The notes below the pieces were generated by a model, which worked only from the letters and a program-made list of their open reading frames with translations, ran no database searches and had not been told where the DNA came from. Of a stretch of 64,000 nucleotides of DNA, positions 22,807 through 33,430 are shown in pieces (within the stretch, counting starts at the first letter, position 1; each line of letters begins with the position of its first letter). Origin of the DNA: Palaemon carinicauda (lineage: Eukaryota; Arthropoda; Malacostraca; Decapoda; Palaemonidae); assembly GCF_036898095.1 (NCBI RefSeq), contig NC_090746.1, positions 53,655,841 through 53,719,840 on the forward strand. The letters run 5' to 3'. A program made the translations under genes and the position numbers.

Positions 22807-23203
22807 TCCCATAACCTTTTTTAACCTTTCTCTTGAATGCTTTTATTGTTGTTTTTATGGTTGTTACGGTAGGCTAAGAAGCCTTCCGCATCCTTTTGAT
22901 TTGGCGGGTGGTCAATTCATTCTTGAGAAGCGCCTGGGTTAGAGGTTGTGTAGAGGTCCTTTAGTAGGGGTTGCAGCCCTATATACTTTAGCACCTTTGA
23001 GTTGATTCAGCCTCCAAGAGGAACGCTGCGCTCAGTAAGGAAGACGAACTTAAAAAAGAGGCAGAGTAACGGTTCAAGTCGACTTCCTTACCAGGTACTT
23101 ATTATTTCATTGTTATTTGAGATAACTGTTATATGAAATATGGGATACTTAGCTATCCTTTAATCTTGTACACTGGTTTTCACCCACCCCCCTGGGTGTG
23201 AAT
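22807..23203 (+). other. 3' non-coding region of element B
   Basis: It lies between the recombinase stop and the ICR. It has no frame and no clear polyadenylation signal. Confidence 0.6.
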
Positions 23204-23294
23204 CAGCTACATGATTATCGGGTAAGTTTAATATTGAAAAATGTTATTTTTATTAGTAAAATAAATTTTTGAATATACTTACCCGATAATCATG
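23204..23294 (+). repeat. Internal complementary region (ICR) of element B
   Basis: Positions 23204-23241 are the reverse complement of the left end (16781-16818). Positions 23241-23294 are the reverse complement of the right end (about 23479-23532). The two halves abut, so the ICR spells the circle junction of the element. This is a defining DIRS feature and it fixes both element boundaries. Confidence 0.93.
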
Positions 23295-23338
23295 ATTTAA
23301 TTGACCCTCCCTTCCTCCCCATAGAGAACCAGTGGACC

Positions 23339-23528
23339 GAGGAAAAATTGAGGAGGTGTCAACAAGAAGTACTATAGTACCTGGCCACAGGTGGCGCTGG
23401 TAAGTACACCCCCTTCTAGTATTGTGATAGCTGGCGTATCCCTCCATAGAATTCTGTCGGGCAACGGAGTTGACAGCTACATGATTATCGGGTAAGTATA
23501 TTCAAAAATTTATTTTACTAATAAAAAT

Positions 23529-23532
<4 letters not shown>
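23339..23532 (+). repeat. Right inverted terminal repeat of element B
   Basis: Positions 23339-23497 are the exact reverse complement of 16795-16953. The outer extension TATTCAAAAATTTATTTTAC and onward to 23532 is unique to this end and is mirrored in the ICR. It is followed directly by (AT)n. Confidence 0.95.
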
Positions 23533-24190
<658 letters not shown>

Positions 24191-24983
24191 TTTTCTCTCT
24201 CTCTCTCTAATATCAGTTAATAAGTATGAGTCCAAAGTTTTGAGCTATATTTCTACTATTTGTAACTTTTTTTCTACAAAGTAACAGTTGGTGTCAATTC
24301 CACTATTGTTTGACAGCTCTTTTTGTTTATTATGTATTGTATTTGGATAACTCTTATTTCCTATAAGAGATTTACAGTACTAGGGTCTATACTACAAATG
24401 CAAATTTACAATGGCTCCCCTTCCTCTGGCTGAAAGAATTCATGTTATTTTTTAAGGTTCCAGTTTATTTGTCTTTTTTTTTTATTCATAAGTTTTATTC
24501 AAGTCTTGAGTACAGAATCATTGCAAGAATTGTCTTGGATGGCCTTTTGCAACACCAGGACTAAATTCATAACTAGGCTTCAATCCTAAGATTATGATGA
24601 GCAGTATTATATGTTTGGTGTCTGAAGAGTTAATATTCATCCTGATATTCATCTTTACTTTATTTTGATGAAGAATATTTTTTACTTTAGTTTTGTATAA
24701 TGGATGTCCAGGAAAAAAAAAAACGAGTTTCTGTATGATGATTTGAAATTTTCCAAGAAATTACATAATCATAAGTCTTAAGTGATTGGAATTGAATACC
24801 TCTTCAAAACTACATGAATTATCCAAAGGGTTTCCAGTAAGTTTTATAATCAAGGGTTTCTTCTCATCTTATTTAGTTTTGCTTAAAATTCCAAATAAGT
24901 TTCATGAAAGAATATGTAAGAGATTTATCTTGTAATACTGTAGTGTCCATATACACGATTATTGTTTAGTTTTGAAATGCTCT
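24191..24983. other. AT-rich non-coding spacer
   Basis: It lies between the duplicated insertion-site unit and the left end of element C. No frame, tail or repeat is recognised apart from a short CT run at 24195-24210. Confidence 0.45.
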
Positions 24984-25352
24984 ATTTTTGGGCAGAGGCC
25001 ATGTCGTCGTGATGGAAGTTCCTTCAAAGGTAGCTTCCTAGGTATATTTGACTACATTGATATATCCCAGAGAATTTACCAAAGGTATCCAGAATTCTAA
25101 CTCCCGGAGCGAATATCCTTTAAAATTTTACGAAGGGATATCGCGTAATATCAGAGGACGTATTCTTGACACGTCTCATGGCTATCTACACCCCCAATAG
25201 AGCTTTCACTACGAGGGGAAAGAGAGACAAGAATAAGGTGAGTCGTTCCAGAGACATCGCTCTCAACGAGTCACTACTGCTCTGCAAATAGTGCGCCTGT
25301 CCGCCACCGCAAGGCGCCACCGTCATTCTTTCACTTGTAGCTTCGATAGACC
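24984..25352 (+). repeat. Left inverted terminal repeat of element C
   Basis: It is an imperfect reverse complement of 33431-33825. It starts near GGGCAGAGGCCATGTCGTCG and ends near the GTCATTCTTT block. It includes a strong splice-donor match (AATAAG|GTGAGT) at 25238. Confidence 0.88.
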
Positions 25353-27642
25353 GGTGTTTTTCCCAGTTCTCTCGCGCTATTTTGGAGTTTTTTGGAGTTA
25401 TGATGTCTTCCCCAGCCCCATCAGCTTCTGGAAAGTTAAGTAATATTTTTATCTTGTGTATATGTAAGCTCTTGCCAGCTTTGCTTTTCGATTGAGATCA
25501 TAATTAACGTAACAAGAGCTGTTGCCAGCCGGATGGCGTCAGTGACGCGGTCGTTCTTTTGTTCATTTAGTTAGCCAGAACGACCCTTTCCCGGCATTTA
25601 TATGCTTTAATAACTTTAGCTATTTAGATTTTTCACTAGGGATTCTTATATTATGTCTTTGTTGTCGTGAATTTGGCTATCATGAACGAGCCTCACGAAT
25701 GCTAGGCTTCCTAGCCTAGGCACCCTCACACTTCATGCCTGAAATAACCTTCCTGGTAAAGTTTTATTGAAGCACAGGCAATATTTTACACATTTATGAT
25801 ATTACTTAATTATGCTTTTCTCTTCCAAGATAGCATACAGAGAGTTTCGGTGATCGATTCTCAATGTTCCTAGGCTACTAGCCTAGGGGCTTTAGTATAC
25901 TTTCATACATGTCCCCATTGGTCTTGTATTGCCTTTTAAGGGGAGACTGATCCCTCCTATACCTTTAAGTCGATACCAATATCCTAGGAGATTTAAGAGC
26001 AATCCCCTTCCCTCTGATTAGCCTAGGCTATTCTCAGTTTTCTTTGCTGTGAACCGAGTTCTGGCAAAGTTTTACTGAGATGTTCCGTTTTTTTTCTCCT
26101 AACCACTGAGTCGGTTTTGAGTTTAGGACGGGACATCAGAGTATCAGTCTGTGTTAGGCATCTCCCTGTCTTGGTGAAATGATTTCCCAGGTCAGGTTAA
26201 GCTGCTCTTTCAGGAGGCTAGACCTCCCTAGGCCATATTTGGGAGTTTTGTATGGCAATTCCCCCTTCCCTGGCCTAGCATACAGTCCTGTGTTGGTAGA
26301 CCCTAGACCGAAGAAAGGATTTCTTCATTGCCTAGGGTCTCTGGTACGAGATTCTGCTCTCCTGCGAGTTGGTGTCCTATGGACATCCTCTCCCTTGACT
26401 AACCCAACTTGGGAAAATGACTTCCCCTACCTGAGGTTACTTTACGAGATCAGAATCCTGTAGGTTAGGTAGTGCCTTCGGACATTACCTTACCCATAGG
26501 ACACCTACCCCCACCCCGCTATCCCTTTCGTGTTGAATGATCCAACACCCTATTGGCTGTCGTTCTACATTGACCCTAGGGTTCTTGTAGGACTGGCCTG
26601 AGGTTCCCCGTCTGCCGCCGGCTTGGCCGGCTGCCGGTGGATATCCTCATATTCTTTAGAGTGTTCATCGGTCCTCCCTTGGACTGCCTTCCATTATCCC
26701 TCATGACTGGGATATGGTTGGGTGGAAGCCCGAATTTAATTCCCCCTTCCACTTGAACCCTCCTTCTGGATACAGGTCGGCAAGACTGAACCCTTGCCTT
26801 CCTCCATCCTTTCTTTCTCTCGTACTTTCTTACTGGGCCAAAGACTTTGGACATTCGGGTACCGACTGCCGGCCGCTGAGTTGCCGGCCGGCAGCCGGCC
26901 ACCCATTCCTGGTCCTCTGCCGCCGACTGCCTTGGGTCCCCTTGATGGAAGGATCCTCGGCTGCTGGCCGGCTGAGCCAATGCCGGCCGGCAGAGCCACC
27001 GCCGGTCGGCAGTGGCAGATCCATTAGACCGCCGGCGGCCGGCAGAGCCGTTGCCGGCTGGCAGAGCCGCCGCCGCCAGCAGAGACCCCCGGCAGCCGGC
27101 AGATACTGCTGCCAGCCGGCAGCCGGCAGAGCCGTTGCCAGCGGCCTATCACTCAATATTATGAAGACAATACTTGCCTTCAATAGCCCAGACATGCCGG
27201 CCTGGCCAGATGGCGCGGCAGGTGCCGGCAGGCCTGACAAGTCTGACAACTTGTTGCCAAACAGTCAGTACTGTCGCCCAAAGTTTTTCCAACCTACAAG
27301 GTGCTTCATGGGCAGCCTATTGTGAGACCATCACATATAAGAAAGTGATTCTCTCTTCCTTTAATGGTTATGATCCATTATTGTCCTTAATCCCCATTAT
27401 TGAAACTTTAAGATTGTGTTAAGATACACTTATATCATAGGATATCATCTTCCCCTAAAGATTCTTGAGAATTCTGCTTTCAATATTGGAGGAGGTCATA
27501 GCAATTGGCTGGACAGGAAACACATGTACAGTAGGTGTCTTTCCTATTTATAGCTTACCCTATCCAAGCTAATATAACATATTATGTATGTTGAAATTTG
27601 AGAATTTCACCGAATACTAATAGACTTTTCCTTTCTTTACAG
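25238..27642 (+). other. Probable leader intron of element C
   Basis: A donor, AAG|GTGAGT, lies in the left ITR at 25238. A branch-like TACTAAT (27615-27621) and a long pyrimidine tract ending in TTTACAG (27642) lie 66 bases before the gag ATG. Element D has a comparable pyrimidine-AG acceptor just upstream of its gag (about 38795, minus strand). Splicing would remove the CCGGC-rich leader and place gag near the 5' end of the message. Unspliced RNA must still be the retrotransposition template, because the genomic copies keep the leader. No transcript evidence is available here. Confidence 0.45.
26590..27250. repeat. CCGGC-rich low-complexity tract in the leader of element C
   Basis: Dozens of GCCGGC, GCCGGCAG and CCGGCAGAGCC motifs alternate with short unique sequence. 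The tract is far more GC-rich and CpG-rich than its surroundings. Indels between the two copies of the duplicated segment cluster here (near 26870 and 27090). A counterpart lies in the leader of element D at 39230-39840. Confidence 0.85.
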
Positions 27643-27708
27643 GAGGAGCATCCCTAGTGCGGGAATAGTTTTTGCAGGGTCCGCAGTAAGAACTTCTGCG
27701 GCCACGAC

Positions 27709-29007
27709 ATGTGCAGGGCCCATGCTCGCTGCGCTGTCACCAAGGGGGCTCTCAAGTATTGGGACCCGCAGGTATGTACCGTTTCTGACAACCTAGTAAA
27801 AGAGGCTTTTGATGACCAAAAGTCCACTGAGTCAAGGGATGCAGCAAGGGAGAAGCTGCGTAAATGGGTCAGGGGTTTCCAGAAGAATACTTCTGGCCCA
27901 TACCTTCCTAACGAAAGGATGAGGGCATGTCTTTTCCCTAGGGCATCTTCGGATGCGGATATTCCCCAGGCTCAACCCAAGATTCCCCTTGTTCAGATTC
28001 CGGTAGAATCTGAAGTTTCGGATGCCTTGGAGAACATCCAACTTGAGAACAACATGTCAGTTGTCTCAGAGGAGACTGAGAACAATCTCCTAGTGGAGGA
28101 GTTGGATCAGGCGGATGAAGTTCCACCTGAACCACAAACTGAGAAAGCCGATACGATTTCGGTGTCATCGGCCACAGGGAATGAGCCGGTGCCTTCTACT
28201 TCCTCCACTGCGCCCCAACTGGATTCGCTTACGAGTACTTTACACTCATTGCTGCCCATGGTACAAGACATGCAACAGAAATCGACCAAGAAGGAGGCCT
28301 CTTTTCGGACCGAGATACAGCAACTGGTTGCGGCACGTTTGGCTCCGAAGAAGCTAAACGTTAAGGATCTCCCTGCCTTCTCTGACGTTAACCCTTGGAG
28401 GTACGCAGAGCACATGCCCATGTCGGGGGGGAAGATCTTCCTCTCGGATAAACTGGGTACTGTCCCAGTAGAGGAAATTGAATTCTGGCCCAGCAAAGGG
28501 GCCTACCCGGATTGCTACGTCCGTCTCAGGACGGAACCCGCATCCAAAGAGGAGACAGAGCCCAAGGAAACGATTGTCCTTGAACTCTCTAAGGCTCAGG
28601 CCTTATTTACCACCACCTTAAAGGAGAGGGCCTATACTAGCTCTAAGGTGCCGGCTCTCAGCAAGAAGCACTCGTCCTTCATTGCTGATCCTCAACGTGC
28701 CTTTCCCTTTATGGACAAAGGGCTCAAGGCAACCTTAAAGGCAGTCGAGGCAGGGAAACCGTGCCCTACGCTGGAAGAGTGTAGACCCTTCTCCCTTGCC
28801 TTCCCATCAGACGATGCAGACTGGAAGGATGTTCACAACACCTTCACAGTCGGGAAGCTGGAGGCAGATATTGCCGGACGACAGTTCGGCGAAGACCTCC
28901 CCAAGCTGTCGGACTTTCTCCTGCGTAGAGAGCAGGAGACAAAAGAACGCTTAGCCGCTTCCTTGTCTACAGACTGGCCTGGAGACAATGGCAAGCATCC
29001 CAGATAA
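27709..29007 (+). CDS. Gag-like protein of element C, first part
   Basis: A 432-codon frame runs from ATG 27709, the first ATG after the probable splice acceptor. The N-terminus carries cysteines (MCRAHARC, then a Cys in QVCTVS) and a conserved KLRKWVRGFQKN segment. An acidic, low-complexity middle follows (about residues 95-195), then an ordered core (DVNPWRYAEHMP, AYPDCYVRLR, VPALSKKHSSF). Element D encodes the same blocks. The frame ends at TAA near 29007. Homologous sequence continues in another frame from 28988, so this stop results from a frameshift near 28975. The product would be a gag lacking its C-terminal third. Confidence 0.75.
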   Translation: MCRAHARCAVTKGALKYWDPQVCTVSDNLVKEAFDDQKSTESRDAAREKLRKWVRGFQKNTSGPYLPNERMRACLFPRASSDADIPQAQPKIPLVQIPVESEVSDALENIQLENNMSVVSEETENNLLVEELDQADEVPPEPQTEKADTISVSSATGNEPVPSTSSTAPQLDSLTSTLHSLLPMVQDMQQKSTKKEASFRTEIQQLVAARLAPKKLNVKDLPAFSDVNPWRYAEHMPMSGGKIFLSDKLGTVPVEEIEFWPSKGAYPDCYVRLRTEPASKEETEPKETIVLELSKAQALFTTTLKERAYTSSKVPALSKKHSSFIADPQRAFPFMDKGLKATLKAVEAGKPCPTLEECRPFSLAFPSDDADWKDVHNTFTVGKLEADIAGRQFGEDLPKLSDFLLRREQETKERLAASLSTDWPGDNGKHPR

Positions 29008-29546
29008 ACCAGGCATGTACATGGTCTTCGCCAAAGCCCATCTGGCGACGGTGACTAAAGACCTGTACAACTTTATTAAAGCCAGAAGGGCTTGCAGAGA
29101 GTTCGTGTTCACCTCGGCTGCGGTGAGGCACGAATCCAGGAAGCTGATAGCTTCCAACATCTGGGGAAAAGACCTCTTCCCAAGTGAAGTGGTCAAAGAG
29201 GTCGTGGACAAAGCCGCCACTGAAAACAGGAACCTCCTTTCCAAGTGGGGGCTTGTCCACCTAAAGGAAATCTTCAGCTGACGAGGGTCCCCAGCCGAAG
29301 AATAGATCAAAACGACCTAGAGTGCCCTCTCAGCCTAAGCAACAACAGCAGCTTCCCGCGGCCACGGTGCCCCAGACGGTGGCACAATCACCCACCACCT
29401 ATCAAACCCTGGCGACTTAGTCACCAGTGTTCACCCCAGTGTTTGAAAGGCAGTCTACGACCTTTCGGCCGAAGTCTCGAGGATCCTTTCGAGGCTTCTC
29501 CAGACGCCCCTCCAGAGGTAGGGCCAACAGGGGTGGACGTGGCTAA
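28988..29546 (+). pseudogene. Out-of-frame C-terminal part of gag of element C
   Basis: From 28988 the gag homology continues in a second frame (DLYNFIKARRACREFVF) to a stop at 29281. It then continues in a third frame as a basic tail rich in Arg, Gly, Ser and Gln, ending at TAA near 29546. Comparison with element D shows one extra base near 28975 and another extra base plus an in-frame TAA near 29255-29265. This copy also has a TAG at 29418-29420, where the second copy has CAG. The tail frame is the same frame as the RT that follows. Confidence 0.7.
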
Positions 29547-29579
29547 GGAGGTAATCCTCCTCCCAGCACTCAAAGTGAG

Positions 29580-31418
29580 ATGCTACTGGTAGGAGGGAGA
29601 CTCTTCTACTTCCGGGATCGTTGGACCTTCGATCCTTGGGCCCACAGCATAATCAAGAACGGACTAGGGTGGAGTTGGAGCTCAACTCTACCAACCTTCC
29701 CTCAATTCTTCCAACACTCAACCCCCATATTGGAAGAATATGTTCAGGAACTCTTGAACAAAAGAGTTATACGGAAGACGAAGTCCGTCAGATTCCAAGG
29801 AAGGCTATTTTGTGTTCCGAAGAAGGACTCGGAAAAGCTCAGAGTAATTCTGGACTTGTCACCACTCAACAAGTTCATAGTGAACTACAAGTTCAAAATG
29901 CTGACGCTTCAACACATCAGGACCCTGTTGCCCAAACGGGCATACACAGTCTCCATAGACATGACGGATGCGTACTGGCACGTTCCGATCAGCCGTCAAG
30001 TTTCCCCCTACCTGGGATTCAAACTTCAAAGAAGACAGTATGTCTTCAGAGCCATGTCCTTCGGACTAAATATAGCTCCAAGGGTATTCACCAAGCTTGC
30101 GAATCCAGTTATTCATCAACTACGCCTAAAAGGAATCCAGGTGGTAGCCTACCTGGATGACTGGCTGGTGTGGGCAGCATCCGAAGAAAAATGCAGGCAA
30201 GCCTCCATGAAAGTGATCCAGTTCCTGGAACACTTGGGATTCAAGATCAATCGGGAAAACTCCCAACTGTCTCCAGCTCAGAAGTTTCAGTGGCTGGGCG
30301 TCCACTGGAACTTGCAGTCGCACTGCCTTTCCATTCCATCACAGAAATGGAAAGAGATAGCGGGATCTGTCAGAAGCCTTCTTCGATCCGCAAGGATATC
30401 AAGAAGGCAACAGGAGAGAGTGTTGGGGTCTCTCCAGTTCGCCTCAGTGACAGATCCAGTATTGAGAGCACAATTAAAAGATGCATCAGGAGTCTGGAGA
30501 AAATACGCATCAAACTCTCGAAGAGATCTAAAAAGACCGACACCAAATCGTCTGCGATCCCTACACAAGCCATGGTCGGAGGCCAAGAACCTAAAGAACA
30601 AGGTTCCCTTACAACCACCTCCACCGTCAGTCACCGTTCACACGGATGCCTCGAAAGACGGGTGGGGAGGTCACTCTCACCATCGGAAAGTCCAAGGAAC
30701 CTGGTCTCCCATCTTCAAAACCTTCCACATAAACTTCCTGGAAGCCATGGCAGTTTTTCTTTCCCTAAAGAAACTGAAACTCCGCTGCTCAATCCACATC
30801 CGTCTGGTTCTAGACAGCGAAGTCATAATGAGATGCCTAAATCGACAGGGCTCGAGATCGCCTCACATAAATCAAGTGATACTAGCCATCCTCCGCTTAG
30901 CGGAGAAGAAGAGATGGCACTTGTCAGCAGCCCACCTTCAAGGGTTCCGCAGTGTGACAGCGGACGCTCTATCCAGAACCAAACCGATAGAGTCAGAATG
31001 GTCCTTAGACGCAAGATCGTTCTCCTTCATCTTGCGCAAAGTCCCAGGACTGCAGATAGACCTCTTAGCAACGAGAGACAACAAGAAGCTACCCCGGTAT
31101 GTAGCCCCGTACGAGGATCCTCTGGCGGAAGCAATGGATGCAATGTCCATAGATTGGAACAGATGGTCTAAGATCTACCTATTCCCTCCAACCAACCTTC
31201 TGCTGAAAGTCCTCGACAAGCTGAGATCCTTTCGGGGGATGGCAGCAATAGTGTCCCACAAGTGGCCCAACAGCGTTTGGTTCCCCCTGGTAACGGAACT
31301 ACGCCTGAAACTGATCCCGTTGCTGGACCCAGTTCTGACTCAGCAAGTGCAGAAATTGACTGTCTCAGCTTCATCAGTGAAAACCCAGAAACTTCATCTC
31401 ATGATTTTCTCGCCTTAG
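29580..31418 (+). CDS. Reverse transcriptase-RNase H-methyltransferase protein of element C
   Basis: The 612-codon frame includes RT motifs LRVILDLSPLNKF, SIDMTDAYWHVPIS and MSFGLNIAPRVF, with catalytic YLDD at residues 191-194. RNase H acidic residues D356 (HTDASKDGWGG), E388, D412 (LDSEV) and D462 (TADALSR) are all present. The methyltransferase-like part begins at D494, reading IDLLAT here, where the other copy and element B read DLFAT. YVAPYEDP and FPPT follow. Its ATG lies 11 codons after the gag tail stop in the same frame, so it could be made by readthrough or by internal initiation. The C-terminus overlaps the recombinase frame by 157 bp. Confidence 0.92.
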   Translation: MLLVGGRLFYFRDRWTFDPWAHSIIKNGLGWSWSSTLPTFPQFFQHSTPILEEYVQELLNKRVIRKTKSVRFQGRLFCVPKKDSEKLRVILDLSPLNKFIVNYKFKMLTLQHIRTLLPKRAYTVSIDMTDAYWHVPISRQVSPYLGFKLQRRQYVFRAMSFGLNIAPRVFTKLANPVIHQLRLKGIQVVAYLDDWLVWAASEEKCRQASMKVIQFLEHLGFKINRENSQLSPAQKFQWLGVHWNLQSHCLSIPSQKWKEIAGSVRSLLRSARISRRQQERVLGSLQFASVTDPVLRAQLKDASGVWRKYASNSRRDLKRPTPNRLRSLHKPWSEAKNLKNKVPLQPPPPSVTVHTDASKDGWGGHSHHRKVQGTWSPIFKTFHINFLEAMAVFLSLKKLKLRCSIHIRLVLDSEVIMRCLNRQGSRSPHINQVILAILRLAEKKRWHLSAAHLQGFRSVTADALSRTKPIESEWSLDARSFSFILRKVPGLQIDLLATRDNKKLPRYVAPYEDPLAEAMDAMSIDWNRWSKIYLFPPTNLLLKVLDKLRSFRGMAAIVSHKWPNSVWFPLVTELRLKLIPLLDPVLTQQVQKLTVSASSVKTQKLHLMIFSP

Positions 31419-32380
31419 CGGTCAAGAAACAGTTTGGGATTTCTAGGGACAGTATCAACTTCCTAGAAGAATACAAGTCAAAGTCAACAAGAAGACAATA
31501 TGAGTCTTCTTGGAAAAAATGGGTGGCCTTTTTCAAGGCAAAGAAACCTAAGGAGATTTCTACGGACTTCTGTTTGTCCTTCTTCATCCATCTTCATGAA
31601 CAAGGTTTAGCAGCCAATACGATTACTACATGTAAATCCGCCCTGGCCAGACCAATACTTTATGCCTTCCAGGTAGACTTTTCCAACGAAATCTTCAACA
31701 AGATCCCTAAAGCCTGCGCAAAACTTCGGCCCGCAGCTCCTCCTAAGCCCATTTCATGGACTTTGGACAAAGTTCTTCATTTAGCATCAACCTTGAATAA
31801 TGAGGATTGCTCGCTGAAAGACTTGACTCAGAAGGTGATATTCTTATTTGCACTAGCCTCGGGAGCCAGAGTTAGCGAAATAGTGGCCCTCTCGAGGGAT
31901 GATGGCCACATTCAGTTCACAGACAATGGAAATCTGAACCTCTTTCCGGACCCGACGTTTCTCGCCAAGAACGAGCTGCCCATTAAAAGTTGGGGTCAAT
32001 GGAGAATCTGCCCTCTGAAGGAAGAAGCATCCCTCTGCCCAGTGGAATGCCTAAAGGTCTATCTTCGTAGAACTTCAGACTTTAAGGGAGGTCAGCTTTT
32101 CAGGGGAGAGACTTCCGGTTCAACGTTATCCTTGAAACAGATTAGGGCGAAAATCACCTTCTTCATTCGCAGAGCGGATCCAGACAGTACACCCACAGGT
32201 CATGATCCGAGGAAGGTTGCCTCGTCTCTGAATTTCTTCCAAACGATGTCGTTTGAAAGTCTTCGTGCTTATACTGGATGGAAGTCCTCGAGGTTCTTCT
32301 TCAAGCACTACGCGAAGCAATTACAAGAAATTAAGTTTCATGTGGTGGCGGCGGGCAGTGTGATAAAACCCGCTGCTTGA
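31262..32380 (+). CDS. Tyrosine recombinase of element C
   Basis: The 372-codon frame begins at a GTG-type codon. No ATG lies between the previous in-frame stop (about 31171) and this point, so expression probably depends on the -1 frame relation to the RT. SAM-like domain: STRRQYESSWKKWVAFFKAK. Catalytic set: R203 (SGARVSEI), H314 and R317 (HDPR), W340 (TGWKSS) and nucleophile Y350 (FKHYAK). All are present, so this copy could encode an active integrase. It ends at TGA 32380. Confidence 0.9.
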   Translation: MAQQRLVPPGNGTTPETDPVAGPSSDSASAEIDCLSFISENPETSSHDFLALAVKKQFGISRDSINFLEEYKSKSTRRQYESSWKKWVAFFKAKKPKEISTDFCLSFFIHLHEQGLAANTITTCKSALARPILYAFQVDFSNEIFNKIPKACAKLRPAAPPKPISWTLDKVLHLASTLNNEDCSLKDLTQKVIFLFALASGARVSEIVALSRDDGHIQFTDNGNLNLFPDPTFLAKNELPIKSWGQWRICPLKEEASLCPVECLKVYLRRTSDFKGGQLFRGETSGSTLSLKQIRAKITFFIRRADPDSTPTGHDPRKVASSLNFFQTMSFESLRAYTGWKSSRFFFKHYAKQLQEIKFHVVAAGSVIKPAA

Positions 32381-33273
32381 TTACTGCGAAGAACAGTGCA
32401 CTAGTAGGGACTTATAGTGAAGGGTGTACACGATAGACTCGTAAGACATATCGTGTTGAGTTTTTTGTTCAAGTGATAACACTATAGACTGTTCTCCCTA
32501 CACAGGTGACATTAAGCATAATAAACTGACACAAGTGCCAGGCATTCTTATATGCACAGTGTTTTTAGTAACAACAGATTGTATAGCGAAACTGCATATT
32601 TCCCTTGAGTGGCTAATGTTTTCCTTTTCAAGCAAACCCTTTTTTATCCTGTTATTACTGTTTATGCTTGTATGTAGAATTATTCAACATACACTGTAAT
32701 TGTTTACTACCATGATTGTAATAAACAATAGAACGAATACTTGCGTCTCTTTCGCTCCAAATATTTATTTAAATATTTATTTAAATAGTTATTTAAATGT
32801 ATAAGTCAGAGCATCCTTGACTCTTTTGATATTTAAGTCAATACCAGAACTAAGATTCATGGTGTTCCAGGCAAACAGGTAAGATCTTGTTGTACTAGAC
32901 TGTTCATTTTACTGCTTAAATTGTTCCTACACATATATAAACCTGTCCGTCTCTTCATGACAGACCCGAGAGCTACAGTAATCTGCCCAAGCCAATTCCA
33001 TCCTAGTACAGACTATGCTTTACGTATATGTTGACACTAATGTACAAACTGTTTGCTAGATTGTTCCCTGAACTCTCAATCCTCGGGTTTTTTCCTCGAG
33101 TCTACCCAGACTCTTCCCTGTAGGGGGCAGGAAGCACTGACATATTTTATGATCAGCTGATCGATGTATAACGGTAACATCAAGTGTCTCTAGGTCTAAT
33201 GACCGAAGAGGAAAGATTTAGCTCAAGAGGAACGGCACTATTGGAAATCCACAGATACATTAATACTCTGGTA
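32381..33273 (+). other. 3' non-coding region of element C
   Basis: It contains a short tandem of TATTTATTTAAA units (32762-32800) and several AATAAA-like sites (for example TAATAAAC near 32719). No coding frame. The second copy carries a 10-base insertion near 52539. Confidence 0.6.
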
Positions 33274-33370
33274 CACTTCCATCACGACGACATGGCCTGA
33301 GCCCAAAAAACGGATTTTGAGCGTAACGAAAAATCTATTTTTGGGTGAGGTAGCCATGTCGTCCTGATAG
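33274..33370 (+). repeat. Internal complementary region (ICR) of element C
   Basis: The left half (33274-33308) is the reverse complement of the left end (24990-25020). The right half (33309-33370) is the reverse complement of the right end (about 33764-33825, including AAATCTATTTTTGGGTGAGG). It has the same rc(left)+rc(right) design as in element B. Confidence 0.9.
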
Positions 33371-33430
33371 ATCCACCCTTTTTTGGGACAAAAGGATAAT
33401 GAATCCCTCCCTATAGTACTGTATCTGCAA

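Larger units (their letters stand above)
16781..23532 (+). mobile_element. Element B: well-preserved DIRS-type YR retrotransposon
   Basis: It is 6.75 kb, with inverted terminal repeats, gag, RT-RNase H-MT, YR and an ICR in animal-DIRS order. The ITRs are identical over 159 bp (16795-16953 against the reverse complement of 23339-23497). The ICR joins reverse complements of both outer ends. RT, RNase H and recombinase catalytic residues are all present and their frames are long and open. The single doubtful point is the break between the short Cys-rich frame and gag. It is inserted in (AT)n with no target-site duplication, as expected for a recombinase-driven element. An empty-site copy lies just downstream. 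By these signs it is the youngest element in the window. Confidence 0.93.
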
